A stretch of 64,000 nt of DNA, taken from contig JBMNJO010000001.1 of assembly GCA_050951725.1 (NCBI GenBank), positions 62,001 through 126,000 of the forward strand, given 5' to 3'. Every line of letters starts with the position of its first letter. Position 1 is the stretch's first letter. Below are positions 1-9,812 of this stretch, piece after piece. The translations under genes and the position numbers were made by a program. The DNA comes from DTU052 sp050951725 (GTDB lineage: Bacteria; Bacillota; Syntrophomonadia; Syntrophomonadales; DTU052). The notes under the pieces are model-generated. The model saw only the letters and a program-made list of their open reading frames with translations, had not been told where the DNA came from and made no database searches.

Positions 1-621
1 GTATTCCTGTAAAGGGTTTTGGTCGTCAGCAAACACGGAGATATTGGGCGTGATTTTGCCCAGAATGTGATCTCCTGAAAGCAGAAGCTTTTTATCCGGA
101 TCATAGAGGCACAGATGGCCCTGGGTATGGCCGGGAGTGGACACACAGCGGAAATTGTAGTCACCAATACTGATAAGATCTCCGTCTTTGACTATGGTGA
201 ATTCAATCAATTTGCGGACCCCATATTTGAATCCCGGATGCTGTCTTATAGCATCCTCGTCATCGGGAAATCCACTACGGCTGGCATAAATCAGCATGTC
301 CTCCCAGCCATCCGTAGAGTTGATGATATCAGCATCAATTTGGCTGCAGTAAACCCTGGAGGTCTCTGTTGCCAGATGAGAAATCAGCCCCGAATGATCA
401 GCATGCATATGGGTTATAAACAGGTCAGTAATGGATAAATCAATATCGAGTTCCTTGAGTCCCGTCATCATGGCGTCGAGGCACTCCTGACGGTTCATAC
501 CGGTATCAACGATCAGATTACGGTCCGGGGTCTTGAAAACGTACGAGTTGACGGCTTTCAGTGGATTACCTGGGAGGGGAATCTCCAACTTGAAAAGACC
601 GGGTCGAATAGTTTCAAACAT
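1..621 (-). CDS. MBL-fold metallo-hydrolase, 3' end outside window
   Basis: Reads on the minus strand from an ATG at 621 behind an AAGGAGG ribosome site; 207 codons are open to the window edge, so the C-terminus is missing. The zinc-binding motif THMHADHSG sits near residue 69 and a second ligand region, STPGHTQGHLCLYD, near residue 164, which is the classic metallo-beta-lactamase fold (glyoxalase II-like hydrolases). The substrate cannot be inferred. It lies upstream, same strand, of nothing obviously related; the PAS-GGDEF gene behind it starts its own unit. Confidence 0.8.
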   Translation of the reverse strand, partial: MFETIRPGLFKLEIPLPGNPLKAVNSYVFKTPDRNLIVDTGMNRQECLDAMMTGLKELDIDLSITDLFITHMHADHSGLISHLATETSRVYCSQIDADIINSTDGWEDMLIYASRSGFPDDEDAIRQHPGFKYGVRKLIEFTIVKDGDLISIGDYNFRCVSTPGHTQGHLCLYDPDKKLLLSGDHILGKITPNISVFADDQNPLQEY

Positions 622-680
622 TTTATTAATCCTCCTTGGATAAATAGTATACTTTTAAGAATGCCTCGACAAGGGGAAGG

Positions 681-2183
681 TCATAGAGGGGTAGGGAAAA
701 CCGTCCGGGGAAGACTTAGGAACAGCTCTGAAAGGTGAGGATCAAACTGAGAAGCAGAACCGTTTTGCAGCTCTGCCAGTGCCTCCTCATGAGACAGCGG
801 CTTTCGGTACGGCCGATTACTTGTCATCACTTCATAGGCATCCGCGATGGCCAGAATACGGCATTCTGGCGGGATTTCCCTGCCGCGTAATCCCAGTGGA
901 TAGCCGTTTCCATTCCACCACTCGTGATGTTTCAGAATCAGGTCAGAGATCGGCATCAGGTCCGGGGAAATCAGGGCTATTCGTTGACCAATCTCACAGT
1001 GACGACGCATTTCAGACATTTCTTCCGGGGATAGCATGGCCGGTTTGAAAATGATCTGACTGTCCACGCCCACCTTGCCGATGTCATGGAATTCTGCCAG
1101 GAGTATCAGCCTTGATATAACCTTGTCATTCAATCCTGCTGCTGTACCTAAGGCGACAACCAGCTGTCGTAACCGCTTAAAATGTCCGTCTGCGGCAAAA
1201 TCCAACTCCTGGAGGACTTCTTTGTATCTTTGGACTATCGAGGACCGAACGGTCAGTCTTCGGTTCCGCTTTTCACGGTACATGTTGTTGTCCGCTTCAC
1301 GGAAAAGATCAATCATTTTGGATGATGGTTTCATTCCCATGCTATAACCGCATGAAATGCTGAGTGGAGGGACTTTCTGGCTTAAATTGTATTCTTCAAT
1401 CGCTCTATGTATCCTTTGATAGGCGTTTTCGACCGCCGGGGGAGGAGCGTTGGGAAGAAGAATGGCAAACTCATCACCTCCAACACGGGCTACTACATCA
1501 CTTTCGCGGAATGCTTTCTTTAGGGCCTGGGAAGCTGAAACCAGCAGCCTGTCACCAGAATCATGTCCCAGGGAATCATTCACCAGCTTTAATCCATCAA
1601 TATCGCACACCAGAAGTCCAACGGGATAAAAACGACCCGATTGGACACGGTTCATCTCTTCTTCAAAATACATTCGGTTGTAGAGCCCGGTTAACGGATC
1701 ATGCATACTAAGGAAGCGAAGTTTCTCTTCAGTTTGTTTCAGGTTTTCAATATCCATAAAGTTTCCCAGAGAGGCAGGACGGCCGTTATATCGAATCGAG
1801 GCAACCGTTTCCAGAATCCACTTAACACTCCCGCCTTTAGTTACAATCCTGTACTCGTAAGGAGTGGTCTGTTGTCCCTTCAGCATACGGGTTGCATTTT
1901 GCCGAACAAAGCTGCGGTCATCGGGAAAAACAATGGTCATTGAGTCCAGATTATACAACTCAGAACTGCTGAAACCGGTAAGAACCTGGAATTGGGGGTT
2001 AACAGCCTGAAATCTGCCATCCTGAACAATGAAGATTCCGATGGGTGAACTGACAAAGAGGGTTTGAAATAAGTCTTCGGAACTGCTATGAATCATTTCC
2101 GGGGTATCAGTCACTTTGATTTCATTGACAATATCTGCTGACCCGTGCGGAGGTTGCTCACCGGTATGGTTTTTATTATTCAT
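681..2183 (-). CDS. PAS-GGDEF-HD-GYP cyclic-di-GMP turnover protein
   Basis: About 500 aa. I place the start at the ATG at 2183, preceded by GGAGG at a 5-nt spacing, rather than at the upstream in-frame codon at 2273. Domains in order: PAS (about residues 38-145), GGDEF with an intact GGDEF signature (235-239) for diguanylate cyclase activity, and HD-GYP with HD at 366-367, HHE at 419-421 and GYP at 427-429 for c-di-GMP hydrolysis. No membrane segment is evident, so it is probably cytoplasmic. Having both signatures intact suggests a bifunctional enzyme whose balance is set by the PAS ligand; which activity dominates cannot be read from sequence. Confidence 0.9.
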   Translation of the reverse strand: MNNKNHTGEQPPHGSADIVNEIKVTDTPEMIHSSSEDLFQTLFVSSPIGIFIVQDGRFQAVNPQFQVLTGFSSSELYNLDSMTIVFPDDRSFVRQNATRMLKGQQTTPYEYRIVTKGGSVKWILETVASIRYNGRPASLGNFMDIENLKQTEEKLRFLSMHDPLTGLYNRMYFEEEMNRVQSGRFYPVGLLVCDIDGLKLVNDSLGHDSGDRLLVSASQALKKAFRESDVVARVGGDEFAILLPNAPPPAVENAYQRIHRAIEEYNLSQKVPPLSISCGYSMGMKPSSKMIDLFREADNNMYREKRNRRLTVRSSIVQRYKEVLQELDFAADGHFKRLRQLVVALGTAAGLNDKVISRLILLAEFHDIGKVGVDSQIIFKPAMLSPEEMSEMRRHCEIGQRIALISPDLMPISDLILKHHEWWNGNGYPLGLRGREIPPECRILAIADAYEVMTSNRPYRKPLSHEEALAELQNGSASQFDPHLSELFLSLPRTVFPTPL

Positions 2184-2294
2184 TGCGGCCTCCAAACTGA
2201 CCAGACTGTGGTGACGGGGAACGTAAAAGAATGTTATATACACAACATTATACATTAACAGCATATTTTGCAATACCGGTGATTCATATAGCGT

Positions 2295-4238
2295 TTACAA
2301 CAAATTGTACTCCTTTAACCGGCGGTATAAGGTTCTGCGTGACATTCCCAGGGCCTTGGCTGCCTCAGTCTTATTGTATTTATATTTCTCCAGGTAGTTT
2401 TGAATCATCTGTTTTTCAACTGCGGAAATTGTCAGGTCTTCACTGCCGGGGCTGAGTAATGGTTCCGGATTCTGGTCGCCGATCTGACTGAAGTAGTCTC
2501 GAACCAGGTCATAGGTAATAACCGAACCGGCTGCCAGCTGAATGGCGCCTTCAAGCACATTCTGCATCTCTCTGACATTACCCGGCCAGTCAAACTTCAG
2601 AAATACGTCAATAACCTCGGATGACAATTTCATTGGTGGTTTGTTAATGCGTTTACATATACTTTCCGTTATATATTCGGCCAGCAATTGGATATCATCA
2701 GGACGTTCCCGTAACGGGGGAATGGTAATCCGGATAACCCCCAAACGGTAGTACAGATCACGACGGAACCGGTTACGGCTGATTTCCAGGTCCAGATCCT
2801 TGTTGGTCGCTGCGATGACTCTGACATTAACCGGAATCAGCTTGTTGCCACCCAACCGGATTACACTTTTCTCTTCCAATACTCGAAGCAGGGAGGCCTG
2901 CAGGTCCAGAGGCATATCGCCAATCTCATCCAGGAAAATCGTGCCCTGATCCGCCAATTCAAATTTGCCGATATTGCCTCCTTTTTTGGCTCCAGTAAAG
3001 GCTCCCTCTTCATAACCGAAGAGTTCACTGGCAATCAGCTCCCGTGGAAGCGCAGCGCAATTGATGGCCAAAAAGGGGTTATTGCGGCGTGGACTGGAGT
3101 TATGCATTGCTTGAGCGATTATGTCTTTACCCGTACCGCTTTCTCCCAGCAGCAACACATTGGAGCATGAAGAGGCTGCTGCTTTGGCAATGTTTATAAC
3201 CTGCTGAAACTTGGCATTGTTACCCACAATATCATGAAAGGTCATTTTGGCCCCCCCGCCGATCCAGTTGCGCACCAAACGGTTGATCCGCTGGATCTCC
3301 CGAATAATCACCACCGTCCCACCTTGCGAAGGGTCGGGGTTGTTGAGGGGATTGCAGGTGATATTGCATTGGACCTTGTCCTTGCCTATGGTGAGCAAAA
3401 CGGTTTCATCGGTTATTACCCGGCCCTGGGTAACAATATTGATAAAATACTGGTTATCGGGATTGTATCCCAGCAAGTCACATATATGGCGGCCAATAAC
3501 CGTCTGGTTCTGTTGTTGCAAGAATCGTGCACAGTTGCCGTTCATGTAGGTTATTAGGCCATTGTAATCTACTACCATTACCCCTTCAGACATGGAGTCC
3601 ATAATTACTTCGTGATAACGAGTTGTCCGTTCCAGATTCATCTTGGATTGGATATGCATTGCCGACGCAACGACCATCCCCAATGAGTGGTTGCTCACCT
3701 TGTCGTAGGGGGCCACCATGCCAAGACTGCCGACGATCTTGCCTTGATCAAGGATGGGGGCGAATGAACTGGTGGCTATGTGAGAAAAGAGATTAAAGTG
3801 TTCGTAACCATAGACTGAGATAGGTCGGGCCAGGGCAATACTAAGGGCACAAGCGTTGGTGCCGACCATATCCTCGGACCACATTGAACCTTCAACCAAA
3901 AGGCCACGGTTAGCCCACTTAACTGTTTCGTCGTCACCAGAGATTTTTAACAGACAGTAGTTGGCATCAGTCAACAACACAATGAAACCGGTTCCGGCTA
4001 CGAACTCCGATAGGATGCTCATTACGGGTTGGGATGTTTCTATGAGGTAACTGGCGTTTTCCAGAGCCAGTTGAAAGTCGGAACCGTTAAGCACATATGG
4101 ATTTTCTTTCAGATAGGGGTTAACGCGATATTGAAAACTGCGTTCCCACGAGTCCCGGATTTCCGGCCGTAGCGTTGCTCTAAGCTCGGGACTCGTGTGG
4201 AGATCCTCCCATCTGCGCCGCAGTTCCTTCTTGTTCAT
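2295..4238 (-). CDS. sigma-54-dependent activator, AcoR-like (GAF-PAS-AAA+-Fis)
   Basis: 647 aa, start ATG at 4238 after AAGGAGG. The N-terminal GAF-type region has the AcoR-like motif MVGTNACALS and GYEHF (residues 125-148); a PAS domain follows (about 207-320). The AAA+ core shows Walker A GESGTGKD (365-372), the sigma-54 contact loop GAFTGA (412-417) and Walker B TIFLDEIGD (433-441). The C-terminus is a Fis-type helix-turn-helix (KTEAAKALGMSRRTLYRRL). It should activate sigma-54 promoters in response to a small ligand. The target is unknown; the adjacent lactate/glycolate genes are one possibility but no -24/-12 promoter was located with confidence. Confidence 0.92.
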   Translation of the reverse strand: MNKKELRRRWEDLHTSPELRATLRPEIRDSWERSFQYRVNPYLKENPYVLNGSDFQLALENASYLIETSQPVMSILSEFVAGTGFIVLLTDANYCLLKISGDDETVKWANRGLLVEGSMWSEDMVGTNACALSIALARPISVYGYEHFNLFSHIATSSFAPILDQGKIVGSLGMVAPYDKVSNHSLGMVVASAMHIQSKMNLERTTRYHEVIMDSMSEGVMVVDYNGLITYMNGNCARFLQQQNQTVIGRHICDLLGYNPDNQYFINIVTQGRVITDETVLLTIGKDKVQCNITCNPLNNPDPSQGGTVVIIREIQRINRLVRNWIGGGAKMTFHDIVGNNAKFQQVINIAKAAASSCSNVLLLGESGTGKDIIAQAMHNSSPRRNNPFLAINCAALPRELIASELFGYEEGAFTGAKKGGNIGKFELADQGTIFLDEIGDMPLDLQASLLRVLEEKSVIRLGGNKLIPVNVRVIAATNKDLDLEISRNRFRRDLYYRLGVIRITIPPLRERPDDIQLLAEYITESICKRINKPPMKLSSEVIDVFLKFDWPGNVREMQNVLEGAIQLAAGSVITYDLVRDYFSQIGDQNPEPLLSPGSEDLTISAVEKQMIQNYLEKYKYNKTEAAKALGMSRRTLYRRLKEYNLL

Positions 4239-4404
4239 TGCTGCCTCCTTGCCAATTGTTGATTACAGTATAGCGCTAGATCCATTTAGACACAATATGA
4301 GTCAGGACATGAGACAATAATGTCAATATTGCACAAGGCAGTGCTGCCGACCGTCAGCATTGGACAATTGAATTGCGGTGACAGACCAAATATCTGGAAT
4401 CAAA

Positions 4405-4566
4405 TTATCTCTTGGCAGCGGCGGTGGTGAGCAGGGAACCCAGGGCCTGAAGGAGATTGCCCAGGACTTCCAGTTCATTTTTCTTCAGTTCTTTAGTGAG
4501 AAACGCGGCAAAAACGCCAGCCAAAACCAATAGCTGCTCATCGGTGATTTTGATTTTTGGAACCAT
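4405..4566 (-). CDS. small hypothetical protein, 53 aa
   Basis: Begins at the ATG at 4566, spaced 9 nt from AGAGG; the earlier in-frame ATGs (4596, 4575) fit the ribosome site less well. The product starts MVPKIKITDEQ and is then predicted almost wholly helical, with an amphipathic leucine/alanine-rich stretch and a basic KR end. No family recognised. It stands alone, upstream of the sigma-54 activator on the same strand, and could be a small regulator or structural peptide. Confidence 0.55.
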   Translation of the reverse strand: MVPKIKITDEQLLVLAGVFAAFLTKELKKNELEVLGNLLQALGSLLTTAAAKR

Positions 4567-4687
4567 TTCGTTCATCCTCTCATCATTTTTGTACATATTT
4601 TACGTGTATTAGAAAGAATTTGTGCCAATTCTTTGGTCCGGTCGTTTTCATTTCCCTGGCATTCAGGAAATAATCACGTTATAGTGT

Positions 4688-4708
4688 ACTTGTACTATTG
4701 TTACAAGT
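4688..4708. promoter_or_regulatory. inverted repeat upstream of ispA
   Basis: ACTTGTA and TACAAGT form a perfect 7-bp inverted repeat with a 7-nt spacer, about 50 nt before the ispA start. Its size fits a dimeric repressor operator. A second imperfect hairpin, AAAGAATT/AATTCTTT, lies at 4613-4634 in the same divergent intergenic region. Confidence 0.3.
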
Positions 4709-4759
4709 GATTAAAGTGGTACTGGCATCATTTTAGCGGTGCCGGCAAAGGAGTCGGTC

Positions 4760-5650
4760 ATGGAGTTTGAACAGGAACTGAGAAACAGAAGAGAAATGAT
4801 TGAGGATGCTCTGGACAAGATGCTCCCCGATGCCCGCACCCGACCGGACGTTATTCACCGGGCGATGCGCTACGCGGTGGTTGATGGGGGAAAACGGCTG
4901 CGACCCATATTGGTCCTGGAAGGAGCCAGACTGGCTGGCGGTGATATGAAGAAGGCCCTGCCTCTGGCCTGTGCCATTGAATTCATCCATTCGTATTCGC
5001 TGGTTCATGATGACCTGCCGGCCATGGATGATGACGACCTGCGCCGGGGCAAACCTACCTGTCACAAGGTATTTGGGGAGGCTATGGCTATACTGGCGGG
5101 AGATGCCCTCCTTACCCGCGCGTTTGAATTACCGGTTTACATGGCTGCGGACCCGGAGATACTTCCAGCCAACATTATGAGAGCCTGGAGTGAGTTGGCC
5201 CATGCTGCTGGCAGTCAGGGGATGATCGCCGGGCAGGTGGTTGATCTGGAGTCGGAGAATAAAAAAGTCGATGCTGAGACCCTGCAGTTCATGCACCAGA
5301 ACAAGACGGGAGCGTTGTTCAAGGCTGCTCTCAAATCCGGGGCTATGCTTTTTGGAGCCAGTGAAGAACAGCTGCTGGCATTGGACCGTTTTGCGCAGCA
5401 TTTTGGACTGGCCTTTCAAATAACCGATGATATCCTGGATGTTGAAGGGGACGAGAACATAGTTGGGAAGCCGGTGGGAAGCGATGCCCGGAGCGATAAG
5501 GCTACCTATGTATCAATTTATGGTCTGTCCGAATCCCGGGATATGGCGAAAACGAGTATCAAGCTGGCGATAAATTCTCTGGAGGGATTTGGTGATGAAA
5601 GCTGGTTCCTGCGGGAGATCGCCCAAAGTGTTCTGGACCGCCGGAGTTAA
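4760..5650 (+). CDS. ispA: polyprenyl (farnesyl) diphosphate synthase
   Basis: 296 aa from the ATG at 4760, which follows AAAGGAG at a 6-nt spacing; the GTG at 4739 is less likely. It makes farnesyl diphosphate from IPP and DMAPP/GPP for undecaprenyl, quinone and other isoprenoids. The first aspartate-rich motif DDLPAMDDDD (from residue 84) and second motif DDILDVEGD (about 224) are both intact, as is the GKRLRP substrate-binding motif. Length is normal for the short-chain class. It is directly followed by the pilT-like gene without obvious functional connection. Confidence 0.93.
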   Translation: MEFEQELRNRREMIEDALDKMLPDARTRPDVIHRAMRYAVVDGGKRLRPILVLEGARLAGGDMKKALPLACAIEFIHSYSLVHDDLPAMDDDDLRRGKPTCHKVFGEAMAILAGDALLTRAFELPVYMAADPEILPANIMRAWSELAHAAGSQGMIAGQVVDLESENKKVDAETLQFMHQNKTGALFKAALKSGAMLFGASEEQLLALDRFAQHFGLAFQITDDILDVEGDENIVGKPVGSDARSDKATYVSIYGLSESRDMAKTSIKLAINSLEGFGDESWFLREIAQSVLDRRS

Positions 5651-5710
5651 GGTTTCCGCCCCGCGAGAGGTGACTTCTTTCGATTCAGTACGGAAAGTGA
5701 GGTTGTGAAG

Positions 5711-6802
5711 GTGGATGTAAAGGTAATTCTGGAAAAGGCATTCGAACTTGGTGTTTCTGATGTACACTTGAGTGTTAATAGTGCTCCAGCCTTTCGCCTG
5801 CATGGATCGCTGCTCCCATTTGATGACCCGTTTTGGGAGGGCAAACTGAATCTGGATGATTCATACCTGGCCAAACTGACCCCCGAAGCCACTGAAGACC
5901 TCGCTCACCAGGTTATTCCGGCTGATCGCTACGGCCAATTCAGATCCTGCAATGAGTTGGACTTTTCCTATGAGATTGAGGGACTGGGACGTTTCCGGGT
6001 TAATGCTTTTATGCAGCGGGGTAATGTATCGCTGGTCCTGCGTCTGATAAACACCAGGATCCCTTCGTTTCAGGAGCTTGGACTGCCGGATGTACTGGGT
6101 GATCTGGCCCGGCGTCCCCGGGGACTGGTTTTGGTAACCGGACCAACTGGAAGCGGAAAGTCGACTACCCTGGCTTCAATGATTGACCTCATTAACTCCG
6201 AGGCCCGTTGTCACATTTTAACCCTGGAAGATCCGATTGAGTTCGTGCACCACCATAAAAAAAGTCTGGTAAACCAGCGTGAAATCCATCAGGATTCGGA
6301 ATCATTTGCGACGGCTTTACGAGCGGCTCTACGTGAAGACCCTGATGTAATTCTGGTGGGGGAAATGCGCGACCCGGAAACCATCGGTATAGCTCTGACC
6401 GCTGCTGAAACCGGTCACCTGGTTCTTGGCACCTTACATACATCCAGTGCGGCCCAAACCGTTGACCGCGTAATTGACGTCTTTCCGCCTCACCAGCAGC
6501 AGCAGATCAGGGTTCAGCTCGCCAACAGCATTCAAGGGATAGTAGCCCAACAGCTGATTCCCAGAATTGATAAGCCCGGTCGGGTAGTGGCTTTTGAGAT
6601 CCTGGTGGCAACACCAGCGGTTCGCAACCTCATTCGTGAAGGCAAGTCTTTTCAGATCATCAACCAGATTCAGACCGGTGCCAAATTCGGCATGATATCC
6701 CTTGATATGAGCCTGCGCAATCTGGTACAGAAAGGGATCATTTCGCGGGAGGAGGCTTTGGCCCGGGCAGCTGATGCTGACACCCTGCAGAGAATGCTGT
6801 AA
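5711..6802 (+). CDS. pilT: PilT-like type IV pilus retraction ATPase
   Basis: About 363 aa. GTG at 5711 is 8 nt behind GTGAGG; GTG at 5705 is an alternative start. Hallmarks of the PilT/GspE ATPase family are present: Walker A GPTGSGKST, an Asp-rich segment, Walker B region DPDVILVGEMRD and the His box ETGHLVLGTLHT. The length and the N-terminal GVSDVHLS segment match PilT rather than PilB. No other pil genes are nearby, so its pilus partners must be elsewhere or the protein serves another role. Confidence 0.88.
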   Translation: MDVKVILEKAFELGVSDVHLSVNSAPAFRLHGSLLPFDDPFWEGKLNLDDSYLAKLTPEATEDLAHQVIPADRYGQFRSCNELDFSYEIEGLGRFRVNAFMQRGNVSLVLRLINTRIPSFQELGLPDVLGDLARRPRGLVLVTGPTGSGKSTTLASMIDLINSEARCHILTLEDPIEFVHHHKKSLVNQREIHQDSESFATALRAALREDPDVILVGEMRDPETIGIALTAAETGHLVLGTLHTSSAAQTVDRVIDVFPPHQQQQIRVQLANSIQGIVAQQLIPRIDKPGRVVAFEILVATPAVRNLIREGKSFQIINQIQTGAKFGMISLDMSLRNLVQKGIISREEALARAADADTLQRML

Positions 6803-6934
6803 GTGGGACCGGGGGACAGGTTCTTGGTCCCGCCTTCACACATCGTCTTGGTGGGCTAAATCGGGGATACCTTACGAAATTGCTAACTCGCCTGCGTGAC
6901 AAACAATATTATGTGGTGTCCCCGAAATAGTAAG

Positions 6935-6950
6935 AGGCCCTTTAAAGGGC
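6935..6950. terminator. palindrome between convergent genes
   Basis: GGCCCTTTAAAGGGCC is a perfect 16-bp palindrome between the ends of pilT (6802) and the minus-strand Fe-S gene (6995). It could act as a bidirectional terminator, but neither side has a good T-run. The same gap holds an imperfect long-range repeat (CGGGGATACC at about 6864 against GGTGTCCCCG at about 6915). Confidence 0.35.
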
Positions 6951-6994
6951 CCCCGATATCATATGCAATTCTCAAAACCCAATAGCCGGCTTTT

Positions 6995-8278
6995 CTAGTT
7001 TTCCATGCCCGTGCTCGCTGCCGCGAGAAGCTCTACCGGATGTTTCACCGGTGCGTTGTAGTGATAAATATTGGTGCCATGTTTAAGCTGCATGGTGCAG
7101 CTGGGGCAGCAGGTGGCGATTACATCTGCTCCGGTATTGGCGATGGAGTCCATCTTCTTTTCCAGGACCTTCATGGATAACGGGTAATGAGTGATGGCGA
7201 AGGTTCCTGAACCACCACAACAACGATCAGAGTCCTTCATCTCCACCAGTTCCAGTCCCGGAATCATCCTCAGAATGTCACGAGGTTCCTGACGAATCCC
7301 CTGGGCTTTGGCCAGGTGACACGGATCGTGGTAAGTAACCTTGATATTGGCCGGTGTCAGTCCCTGGGGTTTGATCTCCAGGACCTCGAGCAGGAACTTG
7401 TTCAGATCATAGACCTTGGAACAGAACTTCTCGATTTCCTCGTCATGGCCCTGGTTATTCAGCAGCAGGTGAAGACTCTTTTCCGAGATGGCAGCTGAAC
7501 ACGAGGCACAATCGGTTACAATATAGTCCAGATCCAGGCTGTTAAATACTTTGAGATTATGAACAGCCAGATTACGGGCGCTGTCCAGCTTGCCATTGGC
7601 GGCATGCGGCACCCCGCAGCACTTCATATCCCGCGGGATAATAACCTCACAGCCCCATGAAGTCAAGACACTGACTGTAGCCTCCGCTACTGACGGGGAA
7701 AAGAGATCGGTTCCACAGCCCAGGAAATATCCGACCCGGTATTTCTTTTCACCCTTCGCCTTGCTTACCTCGGGCAGGATGCTGCGGGCTGAACGACGGG
7801 GGACATCCTGCATTATCTGCTCCGCTTCCGACAGGTCACCCGGTAAGAGCTTGGTCAGGCCCAGACTGCGGGCCGCCTTCTGCAAACCGGACTTGTTGGC
7901 CGTCCACATGAACAATCCGCCCAGTTTCATCAGGGTCGGGTTGGTCCATACCCGGTCCAAAAATATATCCTTAATAGCCGAAGGGTTCTTCTCATAAATG
8001 TAAGAACGAGCTGCTTTGTTCAGTTCTGGTATCTCTATCCCTGACGGGCAGTTGATCGAACAGGTCTCACACAGGAGACAGTTGGACAGCCGGTCATAAA
8101 CCGGGGTTTCCGGCTGCACCTTGTCATCCCGCAGGGCCTGTACCATGAAAACATGGCCCCGGGGCGCGACCGTTTCGTTCCGGATCTCCGCAAAAACCGG
8201 ACATACTGTTCGACAACGTCCACATCGTACGCACTTCTTAAGTTGATCCTTTACCGGGGGTAGTTCTCGAAAGTCCAC
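6995..8278 (-). CDS. glcF: GlcF-like Fe-S subunit of glycolate/D-lactate oxidase
   Basis: 427 aa, GTG start at 8278 behind GAGGAGG. The N-terminus carries two ferredoxin-like [4Fe-4S] motifs (CVRCGRCRTVCP and CLLCETCSINCP); two CCG domains follow, with MKCCGVPHAANG and DRCCGGSGTF as cluster-binding cysteine signatures. This is the electron-accepting partner of FAD-type 2-hydroxyacid dehydrogenases and probably passes electrons to the membrane. It lies 133 nt downstream of the FAD subunit on the same strand, presumably one operon. Confidence 0.88.
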   Translation of the reverse strand: MDFRELPPVKDQLKKCVRCGRCRTVCPVFAEIRNETVAPRGHVFMVQALRDDKVQPETPVYDRLSNCLLCETCSINCPSGIEIPELNKAARSYIYEKNPSAIKDIFLDRVWTNPTLMKLGGLFMWTANKSGLQKAARSLGLTKLLPGDLSEAEQIMQDVPRRSARSILPEVSKAKGEKKYRVGYFLGCGTDLFSPSVAEATVSVLTSWGCEVIIPRDMKCCGVPHAANGKLDSARNLAVHNLKVFNSLDLDYIVTDCASCSAAISEKSLHLLLNNQGHDEEIEKFCSKVYDLNKFLLEVLEIKPQGLTPANIKVTYHDPCHLAKAQGIRQEPRDILRMIPGLELVEMKDSDRCCGGSGTFAITHYPLSMKVLEKKMDSIANTGADVIATCCPSCTMQLKHGTNIYHYNAPVKHPVELLAAASTGMEN

Positions 8279-8411
8279 TAACCAAAATCCTCCTCAGCCA
8301 CACTTCCGGCAAATATATAAACAGCACTTAAATAACACAGTGCCTCAATTATGAATCCTTGCCCCGGCAATCCGACTGGCAACTGCCGGTTTGTCTTACC
8401 CTACAGTTTTA

Positions 8412-9812
8412 CTAAAACAGTTTTCCAGGGTTCATGATGTTGTGGGGGTCAAGAGCCTTCTTGATACTCTGCATTACGTCAACCGCGGGCCCATGTTCCA
8501 GGCGCGCATACTCGCGGCGCACTGCACCCACTCCGTGTTCCCCGGTGGTCGATCCCTGAAGCTCGATTGCCAACAGGTGAATGTCATGGACCAGTCCCAA
8601 GACCTTTTCCACCTCCGCCGGGTTCTCAGGATCAATAACCGGGGCGGTATGCACATTGCCGTCACCTATATGACCGTAGTTGACTACCTGCACCCCGTGT
8701 TTTTCGCCCAGGGCCCTGATCCTGCGCAGGGCATCGGCTACTCCGGCCAGGGGAACGCTTATATCCTCACCCGCAAAAACACGGCTGCCATCAGGACGAA
8801 CCCGGGCCGCGGCCGTAGCGGTTACACTTCTTCCTTCCCATAGAGCCGCCATCCGCTGGGGATCAGTGGACCATTCCACCTGTCGCGCCAGTTTCTGGGC
8901 AATCTCTACGATGGTGTTTCCTTCCCATTCCACACTGGGAGGGTTGCCATCCACTTCAAAGAGCAGAATCGCTTCGGCATCGGGAAGATTTATATGGGGC
9001 TTAAACTGATTAACAGCTTTAATCGCTGATGAATCCAAAATCTCAATTCCCGAGGGCAGGATACCGGCCCGATAAACCTCCAGGACGGTTGCCGGGGCAT
9101 CATCCAGTTTATCAAAAACCGCCATCATAATACCGCGTGCCTTCGGTTTGGGGAAGCACCGCAGGCGGATGCGGGTGATTACACCCAGTACGCCTTCAGA
9201 TCCCACGAAAAGCTTGGTCAGGTTGAGCCCGGACACGTTTTTGATAGCCTTGGATTTCATACCGCCGGTTACAATTACCTGCCCGTCAGGCAGGACCACT
9301 TCCAGACCCAGGATATACTGCTCGGTACAGCCATACTTTACCGCCCGCAGACCGCTGGCGTTATTGGCTACCATACCACCGATGGTACACATCTTACTGC
9401 TGCCCGGATCAGGCGGAAAGAACATATTATACTGGGCGAGGTGGTCATTCAGGTCGGAATGGATCACCCCGGGCCGCACCGTAACCTGCATGTTAGCGGC
9501 ATCCACCTCGACAATCTCGTCCCAGGTCGATAAATCCATGACAATACCACCGCTTAAAGGCGCACTGCCACCGGTTTCACCGGTCCCGGCGCCTCGTGGG
9601 GTAACGGGGATCCTGTTTTCATATGCAAACTGCATGACCTTCTGCACATCCTCGGTTGAACGCGGCAGAACCACGGTATCCGGGGACGACATCTGCAGTT
9701 TGGTCAGGAAAGAACTATCATAGGAGTAATAGAGAAGGTCGAGATCCTCAGTCAGGACCTTGTCTGCTCCCAACATATTTTTCAAATGATTTTTCAAGGC
9801 ATTCCGCTCCAT
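8412..9812 (-). CDS. glcD: FAD-linked 2-hydroxyacid dehydrogenase (GlcD / D-lactate type)
   Basis: 466 aa, ATG start at 9812 after GGGGAG. FAD-binding type 4 fold: PRGAGTGETGGSAPLSGG contacts the pyrophosphate, GGMVANNASG follows, and the C-terminal oxidase half ends with the conserved STTGEHGVG. It oxidises glycolate or D-lactate to the 2-oxoacid. The divergent lactate racemase (start 10071) favours lactate: racemase plus one D-specific dehydrogenase would let the cell use both lactate isomers. The exact substrate is inference. Confidence 0.88.
   Translation of the reverse strand: MERNALKNHLKNMLGADKVLTEDLDLLYYSYDSSFLTKLQMSSPDTVVLPRSTEDVQKVMQFAYENRIPVTPRGAGTGETGGSAPLSGGIVMDLSTWDEIVEVDAANMQVTVRPGVIHSDLNDHLAQYNMFFPPDPGSSKMCTIGGMVANNASGLRAVKYGCTEQYILGLEVVLPDGQVIVTGGMKSKAIKNVSGLNLTKLFVGSEGVLGVITRIRLRCFPKPKARGIMMAVFDKLDDAPATVLEVYRAGILPSGIEILDSSAIKAVNQFKPHINLPDAEAILLFEVDGNPPSVEWEGNTIVEIAQKLARQVEWSTDPQRMAALWEGRSVTATAAARVRPDGSRVFAGEDISVPLAGVADALRRIRALGEKHGVQVVNYGHIGDGNVHTAPVIDPENPAEVEKVLGLVHDIHLLAIELQGSTTGEHGVGAVRREYARLEHGPAVDVMQSIKKALDPHNIMNPGKLF

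Noticed and set aside
115..438. Plus-strand 107-aa reading frame at the window start
   Set aside because: Shadow of the minus-strand metallo-hydrolase, whose zinc motif and ribosome site are clear.
4239..4404. Sigma-54 (-24/-12) promoter upstream of the sigma-54 activator
   Set aside because: No convincing GG-N10-GC element with correct flanks; only weak dyads.
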